From Dolichospermum compactum NIES-806 (lineage in GTDB: Bacteria > Cyanobacteriota > Cyanobacteriia > Cyanobacteriales > Nostocaceae), in contig NZ_AP018316.1 in the NCBI RefSeq assembly GCF_002368115.1, forward strand, positions 2,322,927 through 2,386,926: a DNA stretch of 64,000 nucleotides, given 5' to 3'. The number at the start of each line of letters is the position of its first letter. Position 1 is the first letter of the stretch. The position numbers were made by a program, and so were the translations under genes. The notes below the pieces were generated by a model. The model had not been told where the DNA came from, ran no database searches, and saw only the letters and a program-made list of their open reading frames with translations. Shown in pieces: positions 8,406 through 17,696 of this stretch.

Positions 8406-8412
8406 AGAAATA
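8371..8412. repeat. Direct repeat flanking the AIPR fragment, left copy
   Basis: These 42 bases match 9379-9420 at 38 positions in the same orientation. The left copy is the 5' end and leader of the small zinc-ribbon gene; the right copy is an orphan duplicate. The AIPR fragment lies exactly between them. Confidence 0.8.
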
Positions 8413-8415
8413 TAT

Positions 8416-9375
8416 TTAATGAATTTCCACCTGCTGAAGTTTCTCTATTAAATCACCGCGTCGGAAAGTAGCAGAAAGTTGTTGTAAAGAAATTTCCTGG
8501 TTTCCGTAAAGTGCTTGAAGTGCCTTTTGAACATCTCGGACTGAATCATCGAAATAATTATCCCCATTTTGATTAATCAAATGATTTGCATCCTCAAAAT
8601 TACGGTGGTTAATTTCCTTCATTTGCAGATTCATTTTCTTGAGAAGTCCTTTCCCCATTTGCATGGCAATAAAGCATGAACCATAACGGACACAAGCAGG
8701 ATCACTAGGATGCGGGCGTTTACGTCGGTTTTCGGCAATTCTATACAACTGTACAGCGATTATGACTTGTGCGGCATTAAGCTGCTCAGTAAAAATTACA
8801 TTATACAGTTTACCAAAATGCTCACGAGTGAAAAACTTAGCTTGATGAGGCTTTTGTCGCCAAACCGCCAGTATCGCCTCAGCCGCTACACCCGAAGTAA
8901 TCTCCGTAGTGGATCTAGCACCTGTATCAAAGCGTTTACGGCGATAATTAAATCCCAACTGTTGGATATCCATTTCCAGCCGCTGCTGTAGATTATCATT
9001 AGCTCGGAGATCCCTTAGATCAACTGGGTTCTGACTATTAGTAGCATAAGTAATTTTTTGGACTAGATCCTCATTATCACTTGGTAATTGATAAAGCCGA
9101 ACTAAAACATAAGCTTGGGTATTTTGTTGGCAGAAATTTGCATCCTGAAGAGTTTTAAAAATGGTCATACAAGTTTGACCACCATTAATAATTTGCAAGT
9201 TCTCAACTCGTATCTGATAATCACCATTTTGCAGCGCGTTATGGGAAAAACTGTCGCAAGTTAAAGTGATGCCATTATTATAAAAATAGAAATTGTTTTT
9301 TTCATCGCTATTTAAAGTATCCCGAATACCCTCTTTGACCCGGTTGCCTTGCAGCCCTAAATAACGGCATCGCAC
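8416..9375 (-). pseudogene. AIPR-family protein, 5'-truncated
   Basis: The 319-residue frame opens with a GTG inside YLGLQGNRVKEGIRDTL, a block that in AIPR proteins (abortive infection phage resistance) normally lies some 200 residues into the protein. Downstream it shows FYNNGITLTC (31-40) and QIINGGQTCMTIF (61-73), the family hallmarks, and continues to a normal-looking C-terminus. The N-terminal part is missing: immediately upstream the DNA becomes a duplicate of the zinc-ribbon gene's first codons (9376-9420). The remnant is therefore probably an inactive piece of a phage-defence or restriction-associated gene, although a GTG-initiated short protein cannot be excluded. It is followed after 10 bases by the zinc-ribbon gene. 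Confidence 0.75.
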
Positions 9376-9378
9376 TGA

Positions 9379-9420
9379 AGCTTATCTTTTTTTGTCTGGA
9401 GTTTGTCATTCATAGGAATA
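9379..9420. repeat. Direct repeat flanking the AIPR fragment, right copy
   Basis: This copy carries an ATG at 9413 and 13 codons (MNDKLQTKKDKLQ) equivalent to the start of the zinc-ribbon gene, but the frame then runs into AIPR DNA and stops at 9357-9359 after 18 codons. It marks the junction at which the AIPR fragment was joined. Confidence 0.8.
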
Positions 9421-9442
9421 GAGAATTTTTCGCTATAATTTG

Positions 9443-9655
9443 TTATACCTCTTCAAAGTCAGACCACTCAATTTCTAGTTGTTTTATGGCTGCGCGTAAC
9501 GTTCCTAATTTTAGATCGCGGCCACTCCAGTCAGGAATTACAGTTGCTTTCTGAGTAATTGGATTAAACCACTTTCTATGTGAACCTCCACTACGTCTGG
9601 GGATTTCTTCACATCCAAGTCTAGATAATTTCTTCGCAACTTCTCTATAGTTCAT
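9443..9655 (-). CDS. hicA: HicA-type mRNA interferase toxin
   Basis: The 70-residue protein is a single double-stranded-RNA-binding-like HicA domain: YREVAKKLSRLGCEEIPRRS, then GGSHRKWFNP with the catalytic His of the G-S-H motif, and a C-terminal GTLRAAIKQLEI helix. HicA cleaves mRNA and is neutralised by HicB. The start codon overlaps the stop of the upstream hicB by four bases (ATGA), so the two are translationally coupled. The antitoxin-first order is a common variant. Confidence 0.9.
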   Translation of the reverse strand: MNYREVAKKLSRLGCEEIPRRSGGSHRKWFNPITQKATVIPDWSGRDLKLGTLRAAIKQLEIEWSDFEEV

Positions 9656-9897
9656 CTGATGGAGATAATTGTTTCTATTAAAGCTGGTGAGTTTTGGTCT
9701 ACAGATTGTAGGTTAAGCGGAAGCTCTTTACCTAAATCTTGATATGTTTCCAGAACCGCTTCAAAAGCATCTCTAACGTTGGCTAAAACCTCATCCATAG
9801 AATCGCCCTCCGTTATCAATTCTGGCAATAGTGGAGAAGTTACGGTGAACCCTCCTTCTGGTTGAGGTGTAAGCAGTAATGGAATTTTGTAGAACAT
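9652..9897 (-). CDS. hicB: HicB-family antitoxin
   Basis: The 81-residue protein has the HicB partial RNase H-like fold: FTVTSPLLPELITEGDSMDEVLANVRDAFEAVL, in which the GD-S and the following helix are diagnostic. There is no room for a C-terminal helix-turn-helix, so it is the short form. It precedes hicA with a four-base overlap. It should bind and inhibit HicA and probably autoregulate the pair. Confidence 0.9.
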   Translation of the reverse strand: MFYKIPLLLTPQPEGGFTVTSPLLPELITEGDSMDEVLANVRDAFEAVLETYQDLGKELPLNLQSVDQNSPALIETIISIR

Positions 9898-10076
9898 AAA
9901 AATTTGTTTTTTTGACTTACTTGAGGTTAACGGTTATCAGTTCTAGATTCTATTGATTATATAGACTGAGTAAATCTGGTGAGAAAAAAAATCTCCTGTA
10001 ACTTCAGACGCAAATTCCCCAAACCCCAGCCCTGTAAATGCTAAAATCAATGACTTGAATCATAAAGAGAACAATT

Positions 10077-11537
10077 ATGGCATCCATCCGCGAGTTGCAC
10101 GAACAGATAATTAGTAAAGAACGTTCTGCCGTTGAAATTACCCAAGAAGCATTAAATCGGATTCAAGAGTTAGAACCAAAATTGCACAGTTTCCTCACTG
10201 TCACGACAGAACAAGCCTTAAAACAAGCTCAAGCTGTGGATGCAAAAATCGCTGCTGGAGAAGAAATTGGCATCTTAGCGGGGATTCCCATCGGCATTAA
10301 AGACAATTTGTGTACCAAAGGTATTGTCACCACCTGCGCTTCGCGGATTTTGGAAAATTTTGTCCCACCTTACGAATCAACTGTCACCCAAAAACTAGCT
10401 GACGCTGGGGGTGTCATGGTAGGTAAAACCAACTTAGATGAGTTTGCTATGGGGAGTTCTACAGAAAACTCCGCTTATCAAGTTACCGCTAATCCTTGGG
10501 ATTTATCCCGTGTTCCTGGTGGTTCTTCCGGTGGTTCAGCAGCAGCCGTAGCAGCCGATGAATGTGTGGTTTCCCTGGGTTCGGATACGGGGGGTTCAAT
10601 TCGGCAACCGGCTTCCTTCTGCGGTGTTGTGGGAATGAAACCGACTTATGGGTTAGTTTCTCGTTATGGTTTGGTGGCTTATGCTTCCTCTCTAGATCAA
10701 ATTGGACCATTTGGACGGAGTGTCGAAGATGCGGCTATATTGTTAAGTGCGATCGCCGGCTATGATCCACAAGACTCTACCAGTCTCAAAGTCAAAGTTC
10801 CTGACTATGCAGCTACTTTAAAACCGGATCTCAAAGTTAGAAAAAAACTCAGAATTGGTATCATTACAGAAACCTTAGGTGAAGGGTTAGATCCAGAAGT
10901 AGAAGCCGCAGTCACCAAAGCCATTGATCAATTGCAAGAATTAGGTGCAGAAATTCATCCTATTTCCTGTCCCAGTTTCCGCTACGGTTTACCAACTTAC
11001 TACATTATCGCCCCCTCGGAAGCATCCGCTAACCTAGCCCGTTACGATGGCGTGAAATATGGTTTGCGTTCCCCTGATGCAGATAATCTTTTGTCAATGT
11101 ACACCAGAACTCGTTCTCAAGGATTTGGAGCGGAAGTCAAACGTCGGATTATGATTGGTACTTATGCCCTTTCCGCTGGTTATTATGATGCTTACTATTT
11201 GAAAGCGCAAAAAGTCCGCACTCTGATTAAAAAAGATTTTGAAAAAGCTTTTCAATCAGTAGATGTGTTAATTTCTCCAACTGCACCAACTACCGCATTT
11301 CGAGCCGGAGAAAAAACTACCGATCCTTTGAGTATGTATTTAAATGATTTAATGACTATTCCTGCTAATTTAGCCGGTTTACCAGGAATTAGTTTACCTT
11401 GCGGTTTTGATAGTAAAGGTCTACCAATTGGACTACAAATGGTTGGTAAAGTGCTAGGAGAAGAGCAACTTTTCCAAGTAGCTTATGCCTATGAACAATC
11501 AACTAATTGGCATTTACAAAAACCCAAAATTGCTTAG
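10077..11537 (+). CDS. gatA: Glutamyl-tRNA(Gln) amidotransferase subunit A
   Basis: The 486-residue amidase-signature enzyme supplies ammonia from glutamine to convert Glu-tRNA(Gln) to Gln-tRNA(Gln), as part of GatCAB. The catalytic triad is visible as Lys75 (GIPIGIKDNLC), Ser150 in GGSSGGSAAAVAA and Ser174 in SDTGGSIRQPASF. The C-terminal GISLPCGFDSKGLPIGLQMV block is also typical. Length is normal. The gene stands alone; gatB and gatC are not adjacent, as is usual in cyanobacteria. Confidence 0.96.
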   Translation: MASIRELHEQIISKERSAVEITQEALNRIQELEPKLHSFLTVTTEQALKQAQAVDAKIAAGEEIGILAGIPIGIKDNLCTKGIVTTCASRILENFVPPYESTVTQKLADAGGVMVGKTNLDEFAMGSSTENSAYQVTANPWDLSRVPGGSSGGSAAAVAADECVVSLGSDTGGSIRQPASFCGVVGMKPTYGLVSRYGLVAYASSLDQIGPFGRSVEDAAILLSAIAGYDPQDSTSLKVKVPDYAATLKPDLKVRKKLRIGIITETLGEGLDPEVEAAVTKAIDQLQELGAEIHPISCPSFRYGLPTYYIIAPSEASANLARYDGVKYGLRSPDADNLLSMYTRTRSQGFGAEVKRRIMIGTYALSAGYYDAYYLKAQKVRTLIKKDFEKAFQSVDVLISPTAPTTAFRAGEKTTDPLSMYLNDLMTIPANLAGLPGISLPCGFDSKGLPIGLQMVGKVLGEEQLFQVAYAYEQSTNWHLQKPKIA

Positions 11538-11589
11538 TTTTTCACCGGCGGGGGTTTACGCCGTAAATCCCTACTAAATAGGTTTTACA

Positions 11590-11716
11590 ATTATATGAGG
11601 TGCATTGTAGCCCCCTCATCGCACCCCCCTCAACCCCCCCGCAGCGGGGGGAAGAAAAGGATAAGCTTTTGATACTGGAGGGGGTTGGGGGTGGGGTTCT
11701 TGTACCTCATAATATA
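11590..11716. repeat. Palindromic repeat with CCCCCTC/GAGGGGG arms (family D, copy 1)
   Basis: An outer inverted repeat (TATGAGGTGCA at 11594-11604 against TGTACCTCATA at 11701-11711) encloses GC-rich arms: CCCCCTCATCGCACC on the left, GAGGGGGTTGGGGGTGGGGT on the right, and a small CCCCCCGCAGCGGGGGG hairpin inside. Related copies are at 19233-19283 and 55628-55677. It lies between the convergent gatA and M20 genes. Confidence 0.75.
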
Positions 11717-11717
11717 A

Positions 11718-12938
11718 CTATTCAACAAAGAACTTTTCCAGACAGCGGACAAACATTTCTACACCCATTGGTAAAGCTGTTTCATCAAAATCAAATTGGG
11801 GATGATGATGGGGGTAATCTAATTTTTTCTCTGGATTTGCAGAACCCAGAAAAAAGTAACAACCGGGAACTTCTTGCAGAAAAAATGACATATCTTCCCC
11901 ACCCATTGTTTGACATTCGGGAACGATACCAATAGGGGTTTCTATGACTTCTTCTGCTACTGAACGCACCAAGGCAGCAATTTCTAGATCATTGATAACT
12001 GGTGGATAAAGATGAATATAATCTAAGTCATAATTTGCACCGTGACTTTGGCAAATTCCCGCAATAATTTGTTGAATGCGTTCTTTAAAAAAACCTGCTA
12101 AATCAGGATTAAAATATCTCACTGTTCCCCCCATGCTCGCGGTATCAGCAATCACATTAACTGCTGTGCCGGCGTGGAGTTCTCCCACTGTGACTACAGC
12201 CGAATCAATGGGGTTCACATTACGGGAAACTATTGTTTGTAAAGCATTGACTATTTGCGCTGCTACCACTACAGAATCCACTGTTTGATGCGGAATTGCC
12301 CCATGTCCACCTTTACCGAAAATGGTGCAACGGAACAATTCGACAGCAGCCATTAATGCCCCAGGACGGACTCCTACAGTTCCCAATGGCAGATTATTCC
12401 ATAAGTGTAAACCGATAATGGCATCAACATCAGGGTTTTTAAGTACACCTGCTGCGATCATCGGTTTTGCTCCACCTGGCCCTTCTTCTGCGGGTTGGAA
12501 GATAATTTTGACAGTACCGCTAAAGTCTTGCCGATGTTGATTGAGGTAATAGGTTGTACCGAGAGCGATCGCTGTATGTCCATCATGTCCACAAGCGTGC
12601 ATGACTCCATCATGTTGAGAACAATAGGGAACTTGATTCTGTTCTTGAATAGGTAAAGCATCCATATCCGCCCGAATTGCTAATACTTTACCATTGCCAG
12701 GTTTTTCACCTTTAATAATAGCGACAATTCCCGTTTGAGCAATTTCAGTTTGATGGACAATTCCCCAATTTTGCAATTTCTGGGCAATAAATTCGGCGGT
12801 AATTTTTTCCCGAAAACCTAATTCTGGTTTTTGGTGAATCTGTCTTCTCCACTCCACTAATTGCGGTTGTAAAGCCCGAATTTCTAACCGGACATTTTTG
12901 AGATTTACCGTCGAAGTTTGAGGAAATATAGAAACCAT
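11718..12938 (-). CDS. M20 family amidohydrolase (N-acyl-amino-acid / hippurate hydrolase type)
   Basis: The 406-residue protein shows the M20D pattern: RADMDALPIQEQNQVPYCSQ, then HACGHDGHTAIALG with metal-binding His and Cys, AEEGPGGAKPMIAAG with the catalytic Glu, and a C-terminal GGEDMSFFLQEVPGCYFFLG. A dimerisation domain occupies the middle. Enzymes of this group remove acyl groups from amino acids or act on indole-acetyl-amino acids and peptidoglycan derivatives; the substrate here is not evident. It is convergent with gatA and codirectional with bioD upstream, about 50 bases away. Confidence 0.9.
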   Translation of the reverse strand: MVSIFPQTSTVNLKNVRLEIRALQPQLVEWRRQIHQKPELGFREKITAEFIAQKLQNWGIVHQTEIAQTGIVAIIKGEKPGNGKVLAIRADMDALPIQEQNQVPYCSQHDGVMHACGHDGHTAIALGTTYYLNQHRQDFSGTVKIIFQPAEEGPGGAKPMIAAGVLKNPDVDAIIGLHLWNNLPLGTVGVRPGALMAAVELFRCTIFGKGGHGAIPHQTVDSVVVAAQIVNALQTIVSRNVNPIDSAVVTVGELHAGTAVNVIADTASMGGTVRYFNPDLAGFFKERIQQIIAGICQSHGANYDLDYIHLYPPVINDLEIAALVRSVAEEVIETPIGIVPECQTMGGEDMSFFLQEVPGCYFFLGSANPEKKLDYPHHHPQFDFDETALPMGVEMFVRCLEKFFVE

Positions 12939-12986
12939 ATTATCAATGAAAAATTAGTGATTAGATTTATATTTCTTCCCTGTTCC

Positions 12987-13670
12987 CTATTCCCTACAAT
13001 ATATTTCCCAATCCAAAGCCGCAGCCACTTCGGCAAGTTTTTCCAAATCTCTAGGATTTTCTAGGTAAGGAACACAACCTAAAACGGGAATATTTGTTAA
13101 TGATCGAATTAAATCTGGTGGCGTTAAATCAGCAATTTCTTCCTCGGTGCGAGGTTGGGTACAATTGAGAATAATCCCCCGCAGATTGATTTTAGTTTGC
13201 CTAGCTAATGCTACATTAGCCACAGCACTAGCGATCGCCCCCAATCTGACCGGCACAACCAAAATCGTTTTCAATCGCCATTCACCCGCCAAATCAGCCA
13301 CAGTCAACTCATTGGTAACTGGTGAACCTAAACCCCCCAAAGATTCCACCAACAGAAAATCACGCTGTTTTTGTAAAGATAACAAAGTTCGCCAAGCGAT
13401 CGCCAAATCAACTTGACGATTTTCCTTAGCAGCCGCAATCGGAGGCGCTAAAGGCGCTTGAAAATACAAGGGAGTAATTGCCTCCAGCGATTGTTCCAAA
13501 TTAAACAGACTTTGGTACAATTCCCTATCACCCACCCCCGATTGGATTGGCTTCATAATCCCCAAAGTGCGCTGAGGATAATATTTTTGCCAATAAGCCG
13601 CTAAAGCTGCCGTCACCACAGTTTTACCAGCATCCGTATCAGTTCCCGTAATCAATAAAGTATTCAACAA
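12987..13670 (-). CDS. bioD: Dethiobiotin synthetase
   Basis: The 227-residue P-loop enzyme closes the ureido ring of dethiobiotin from 7,8-diaminononanoate, CO2 and ATP. GTDTDAGKT at residues 9-17 is the Walker A motif, MKPIQSG contains the substrate-binding Lys, and LVESLGGLGSPV corresponds to the family's EGAGG-type loop with a slightly changed sequence (ESLGG). The C-terminal GCVPYLENP matches nucleotide binding. No other bio gene is adjacent. Confidence 0.88.
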   Translation of the reverse strand: MLNTLLITGTDTDAGKTVVTAALAAYWQKYYPQRTLGIMKPIQSGVGDRELYQSLFNLEQSLEAITPLYFQAPLAPPIAAAKENRQVDLAIAWRTLLSLQKQRDFLLVESLGGLGSPVTNELTVADLAGEWRLKTILVVPVRLGAIASAVANVALARQTKINLRGIILNCTQPRTEEEIADLTPPDLIRSLTNIPVLGCVPYLENPRDLEKLAEVAAALDWEIYCRE

Positions 13671-13721
13671 CGTTTTCCGTTAAAAATGACAACTTAATTT
13701 GCTTCCTTTCCTAATTTAGCC

Positions 13722-15413
13722 CTAATTAGTCCCATTAAAACCTGGGGTTGGGGTTTCCGTTGGCGTTGGTGTTTCCGTTGGCGTTGGTGTTTCCGTTGGG
13801 GTTGGTGTTTCCGTTGGGGTTGGTGTTTCCGTTGGGGTTGGTGTTTCCGTTGGCGTTGGTGTTTCCGTTGGCGTTGGGGTTTCCGTTGGCGTTGGGGTTT
13901 CCGTTGGCGTTGGTGTTTCCGTTGGCGTTGGGGTTTCTAAAGCCACATCCAAACTATAATTAACATCTGCCACACCCCCGGACAAACCTAATTGAATAAT
14001 ATATTTGCCATCATTCGCTAATATTCCCTCATAAGATGTATATTGTTGATCTTGAGCATTCACGACTTCACCATCAGCAGTTAAAATCGTCAGAACAATC
14101 CCACTGTTCTCATTTACAGATACAACTAACTTTTCCCCACCCTTACCTTGCAAACTATATTGAACTAATTCATCTTCTCGCAGTGTTCCCTCAACTTTCG
14201 CCATATTAGACCTGTTTAATTTCAGCCGTTGGCGATTAATTACAGGTTCGCTATTAGTCGGTGTTGGAGTTGGTGTTAATGTGATGATCCCACTAGGAAT
14301 AACTGGAGAAGGAAAAGATTGTGGAGTTGTCATCGTTTCTGCCGATGAACGCGGCTTACCTTTGAGTGAATTCACCAAACTCCAAGAACCAAAACCTGCT
14401 AAAATAATCACAATACAGCCAATACCCCCCAACGCCCAACCATTATCCAAAATAGAGCTACTTTGCCCAGAATCTCCTGAAGGTTGGGGCTTTTCCGATG
14501 CTTTTGATATAGGTTCAGGACGATGACCAATAGCAATAGTTTGTAAAGAAGATAAATTAGCTAGAGGTTGACTACCATAGCCTGTGTTCAGCAGTGCTTG
14601 AGTCACATCAGCCGCACTTTGATAGCGTTCCGCCGGTAGATAACTCAACATTCGCTGTAACACCTGAGCAAATTCTGGTTTCACCGTTGCCCATTGTTGC
14701 CAATTCCAGGTTAGTTGCTGCTCATCAAATAAATCTGCGGGTTCTTTCCCAGTCAATAAAACTATAGCAGTCACAGCCAACGCATACAAATCACTGCTAG
14801 GATATACCCTGCCTGTCTGCATTTGTTCACTAGGCGCATAACCTAACTTACCTACAGTTGTTACTGGTGTAGCACTTGATGATTGTAATTTTGTAGCTAA
14901 CTCCTTCACCACGCCAAAATCAATTAACACAGGCAAAAAATCATTTTCCCGTAAAATTATATTTTCTGGAGATATATCTCGATGAATAATTCCCTGTCCG
15001 TGAATATAACTAAGAACAGGTAATAAAGTTCTTAGTAAATGCAGTACATCTGCTTCAGTGAAGGTTTTTCCTAGTTCCTGACGTTCTTTGAGTAAATTGC
15101 GGTAAGTCTTACCAGCCACGAAATCCTGTACCAAAAATAACTTTTCGTTTTGGGCAAACTTTTCTCGAAATCTAGGAATTTGTGAATGTTCAATTTGATA
15201 CAAGATAGCAGCTTCTCGTTCAAATAACTCCTGTGCTTTTTGCCCATAAGACGTTTCTGTGATTGGGGCAATTAATTCTTTCAGAACACAAAGTTCATTA
15301 AAGCGTCTTTGGTCTTCTGCTAGATAGGTTCTACCAAATCCCCCCTGTCCAATAATGTGAATTATGTGGTAACGATTTTGTAGGATAGTACCAACTGTAA
15401 TCGGTGATTGCAT
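13722..15413 (-). CDS. Membrane Ser/Thr protein kinase with pre-peptidase-C-like domain and PTPTET tail
   Basis: Residues 15-275 are a PknB-type kinase: glycine loop GQGGFGRTY (22-30), Lys45, H-R-D at 144-146 (GIIHRDISPENII), DFG at 165-167. After a linker a transmembrane helix (GCIVIILAGFGSWSLV, about 337) leads to an outer part with a beta-sandwich resembling a bacterial pre-peptidase C-terminal domain (LVQYSLQGKGGEKLVVSVNE, YIIQLGLSG). The last 70 residues are about ten copies of the hexapeptide ETPTPT. The tail is probably an extended, possibly cell-wall-spanning spacer. The kinase should phosphorylate cytoplasmic targets in response to an external signal; neither is known. Confidence 0.9.
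   Translation of the reverse strand: MQSPITVGTILQNRYHIIHIIGQGGFGRTYLAEDQRRFNELCVLKELIAPITETSYGQKAQELFEREAAILYQIEHSQIPRFREKFAQNEKLFLVQDFVAGKTYRNLLKERQELGKTFTEADVLHLLRTLLPVLSYIHGQGIIHRDISPENIILRENDFLPVLIDFGVVKELATKLQSSSATPVTTVGKLGYAPSEQMQTGRVYPSSDLYALAVTAIVLLTGKEPADLFDEQQLTWNWQQWATVKPEFAQVLQRMLSYLPAERYQSAADVTQALLNTGYGSQPLANLSSLQTIAIGHRPEPISKASEKPQPSGDSGQSSSILDNGWALGGIGCIVIILAGFGSWSLVNSLKGKPRSSAETMTTPQSFPSPVIPSGIITLTPTPTPTNSEPVINRQRLKLNRSNMAKVEGTLREDELVQYSLQGKGGEKLVVSVNENSGIVLTILTADGEVVNAQDQQYTSYEGILANDGKYIIQLGLSGGVADVNYSLDVALETPTPTETPTPTETPTPTETPTPTETPTPTETPTPTETPTPTETPTPTETPTPTETPTPTETPTPGFNGTN
13742..13938. repeat. 18-bp tandem repeat encoding (ETPTPT)n
   Basis: About ten 18-base units, differing only at a few third positions (GGCGTT versus GGGGTT), encode the kinase tail. 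Such tracts change copy number by slippage without breaking the frame. The complementary strand also stays open, producing a spurious 71-codon frame. Confidence 0.9.
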
Positions 15414-15873
15414 GATCTATTAATTGAATATAATAGCAACTGAGCTAGAACTTAGTCAAAGCATCATCCATCCACAACGTGACACAAAATGTCTCAATTG
15501 TAGCTTCCGTAATTTTCCTCAGTCACCCCGCCTACAAGGAAGTGTATACTAGAAATAAGTCTTGCATTATTCTATTCTTACATTCTGCCTTGAGTCAGGA
15601 TGTGTCCAATATGGTAGCAGGTATAATCCAGAATAGGTAAACCAAGCGGTTTGGTTCACGGCAAATTTTTCCAGGTCTGGGGATTTATTAAAATTAATAT
15701 TTAATCTTCAGTTAACTGGGTTATTAATTGGTAACAAGTATCATAAAATAACTGTTTGCACGTTTGGTGCTATTTAATCATAGGTGTTGTAACACCCCAG
15801 AGCTAACTGGAAGATCAATATTATTTGTTCACTCAATTTCGGCGAAATTTGCTCAATCTCTGATGATATTTCT
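15414..15873. other. Divergent intergenic region between kinase and prsA
   Basis: This 460-base gap should contain promoters for both flanking genes. I see a small hairpin AACCAAGCGGTTTGGTT around 15641-15657 and a GGTGTTGTAACACC palindrome at 15783-15796, but no tRNA and no convincing full promoter. A structured leader of prsA is possible. Confidence 0.4.
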
Positions 15874-16890
15874 ATGAATGCACTTCGAGGATCTGCTGTG
15901 CTAAGTTCTGCCACTTTACCAATTCAGTCAATAGCAACGGGACTAACTGACAATAATCGTCTGCGGCTTTTTTCCGGTTCTGCCAATATAGCACTCTCGC
16001 AAGAAGTTGCTCGTTATCTAGGTATGGACTTGGGACCAATGATTCGCAAAAGATTTGCGGACGGAGAACTTTATGTTCAAATCCAAGAATCAATTCGGGG
16101 TTGTGATGTCTATTTAATCCAGCCCAGTTGTCAACCCGTCAATGATCATTTGATGGAATTACTAATTATGATTGATGCTTGTCGTCGAGCATCTGCACGC
16201 CAGATTACAGCAGTAATTCCTTACTATGGTTATGCTCGTGCTGACAGAAAAACAGCCGGTAGAGAGTCAATTACTGCGAAATTAGTTGCTAATTTGATTA
16301 CTGAAGCAGGCGCTAATCGAGTTTTAGCAATGGATTTGCACGCAGCCCAAATTCAGGGCTATTTCGATATTCCCTTTGATCATGTATATGGTTCACCAGT
16401 TATCCTGGATTATCTCATTAGTAAAGGATTACAGGATATTGTGGTGGTTTCCCCTGACGTGGGTGGGGTCGCACGGGCTAGGGCATTTGCGAAAAAATTG
16501 AATGATGCACCTCTAGCAATTATTGACAAACGCCGTCAGGCTCATAATGTTGCCGAAGTCTTAAATGTGATTGGTGATGTGAGAGGCAAAATTGCCATAT
16601 TGGTGGATGACATGATTGATACTGGCGGTACGATTGCGGCGGGGGCTAAGTTACTGCGTCAAGAAGGGGCGAGTCAGGTATATGCCTGTGCTACTCATGC
16701 TGTATTTTCCCCACCGGCAATTGAGCGATTGTCTAGTGGGGTCTTTGAGGAGGTTATAGTCACTAATACTATTCCTATCCCAGAGGCTAATCAGTTTCCG
16801 CAATTGGTGACGCTTTCTGTCGCTAATCTACTGGGAGAAGCAATTTGGCGGATTCATGAGGATAGCTCACTTAGTAGTTTATTCCGTTAA
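15874..16890 (+). CDS. prs: Ribose-phosphate pyrophosphokinase
   Basis: The 338-residue enzyme makes PRPP from ribose 5-phosphate and ATP for nucleotide, histidine and tryptophan synthesis. It shows LFSGSANIALSQEVA, the IPYYGYARADRK ATP/Mg segment, MDLHAAQIQGYFDIP, the flexible-loop region VVSPDVGGVARARAFA, and the PRPP-binding ILVDDMIDTGGTI. About 20 extra N-terminal residues precede the conserved start, as in other cyanobacterial forms; the first in-frame ATG in the run-up was kept. It is monocistronic here. Confidence 0.95.
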   Translation: MNALRGSAVLSSATLPIQSIATGLTDNNRLRLFSGSANIALSQEVARYLGMDLGPMIRKRFADGELYVQIQESIRGCDVYLIQPSCQPVNDHLMELLIMIDACRRASARQITAVIPYYGYARADRKTAGRESITAKLVANLITEAGANRVLAMDLHAAQIQGYFDIPFDHVYGSPVILDYLISKGLQDIVVVSPDVGGVARARAFAKKLNDAPLAIIDKRRQAHNVAEVLNVIGDVRGKIAILVDDMIDTGGTIAAGAKLLRQEGASQVYACATHAVFSPPAIERLSSGVFEEVIVTNTIPIPEANQFPQLVTLSVANLLGEAIWRIHEDSSLSSLFR

Positions 16891-17039
16891 TCAACAAATA
16901 AATATCATCCCAAAGGAAGAAAAAAGGAGTCAGGAGTCAGGAGGAAGAAAGAAGAAAGAAGGAGTAAAAGTATGATAACTTTGTACCTCCTGCAACCTGC
17001 AATTTACTGTGAATAATGAAGGATGAAAGTTTTCGTTCT

Positions 17040-17612
17040 TCATTTTTTGTATGCAGCTAAAATTTCTAATTCAGAAACTACTCTTTCTAATTCTTCAACT
17101 AAGGGCGTAATTTGATGTTTCCAGAAAGCATCTGCGAGGGAACGATAATACCAAAGTGTGCCTTCTTTGCCACCTTGAAACCGTTCCCAAAGAGCATCAC
17201 CAATCATCCGATAATCTTTGATAATTGACCGGACATTATGGAGTTTGTCAGCAGCGGAAACTAGCAATACTTCTGGGGAAGCGGTGGCAATATGGGCAAT
17301 ATAGGCTTCTTTCCGGCTTTTCCAAGGGGGTTTGGGTGTGGTGTCTGCGTCTGTACAACCATCAACTATGGCGGTGACATGATCCCCAAATCGCCGGCGA
17401 ATTTCTTCTCTGGTGGCTGCTCCACCTTGGTCTTCTATGGCATCATGTAGTAGGGCAGCGATCGCTTCATCTTCATTAGCACCATATTCTAAGGCTATGC
17501 TGGCTACTCCTAGTAAATGGGTAATATAGGGAATATCCCCAGCTTTGCGTTTTTGCGTGGCGTGGAGTTCATGGGCGTAGGTAAGTGCTTGGGTAAATCT
17601 TTCTGATAGCAT
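17040..17612 (-). CDS. HD-domain phosphohydrolase (RelA/SpoT hydrolase-like)
   Basis: The 190-residue protein has the (p)ppGpp-hydrolase-like HD arrangement: ATQKRKAGDIPYITHLLGVA with the first His, IAALLHDAIEDQGG with the HD pair, and a late D-KLHNV (AADKLHNVRSII). These are the metal-binding and nucleotide-contact positions of SpoT/MESH1-type enzymes. There is no synthetase domain. Hydrolysis of a nucleotide such as ppGpp is plausible but the substrate is not shown. It ends in a Glu-rich helix. Confidence 0.85.
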   Translation of the reverse strand: MLSERFTQALTYAHELHATQKRKAGDIPYITHLLGVASIALEYGANEDEAIAALLHDAIEDQGGAATREEIRRRFGDHVTAIVDGCTDADTTPKPPWKSRKEAYIAHIATASPEVLLVSAADKLHNVRSIIKDYRMIGDALWERFQGGKEGTLWYYRSLADAFWKHQITPLVEELERVVSELEILAAYKK

Positions 17613-17696
17613 TTTTTTAAGAGGAAATGAACCACGAAGGAGCGAAGGACACGAAGGAAGAGGAAGAGAAGGAAGAGGTTAGTGTTTTTAACTAAA

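Noticed and set aside
9357..9413. 18-codon frame MNDKLQTKKDKLQ...
   Set aside because: Duplicate of the zinc-ribbon gene's 5' end that stops soon after entering AIPR sequence; not a gene.
13748..13963. 71-codon plus-strand frame of repeated FPLALVFPL
   Set aside because: Antisense of the ETPTPT repeat in the kinase gene.
15414..15873. tRNA or known small RNA upstream of prs
   Set aside because: Hairpins are present but no cloverleaf, no T-loop GGTTCRANYCC and no Yfr1-type core could be found.
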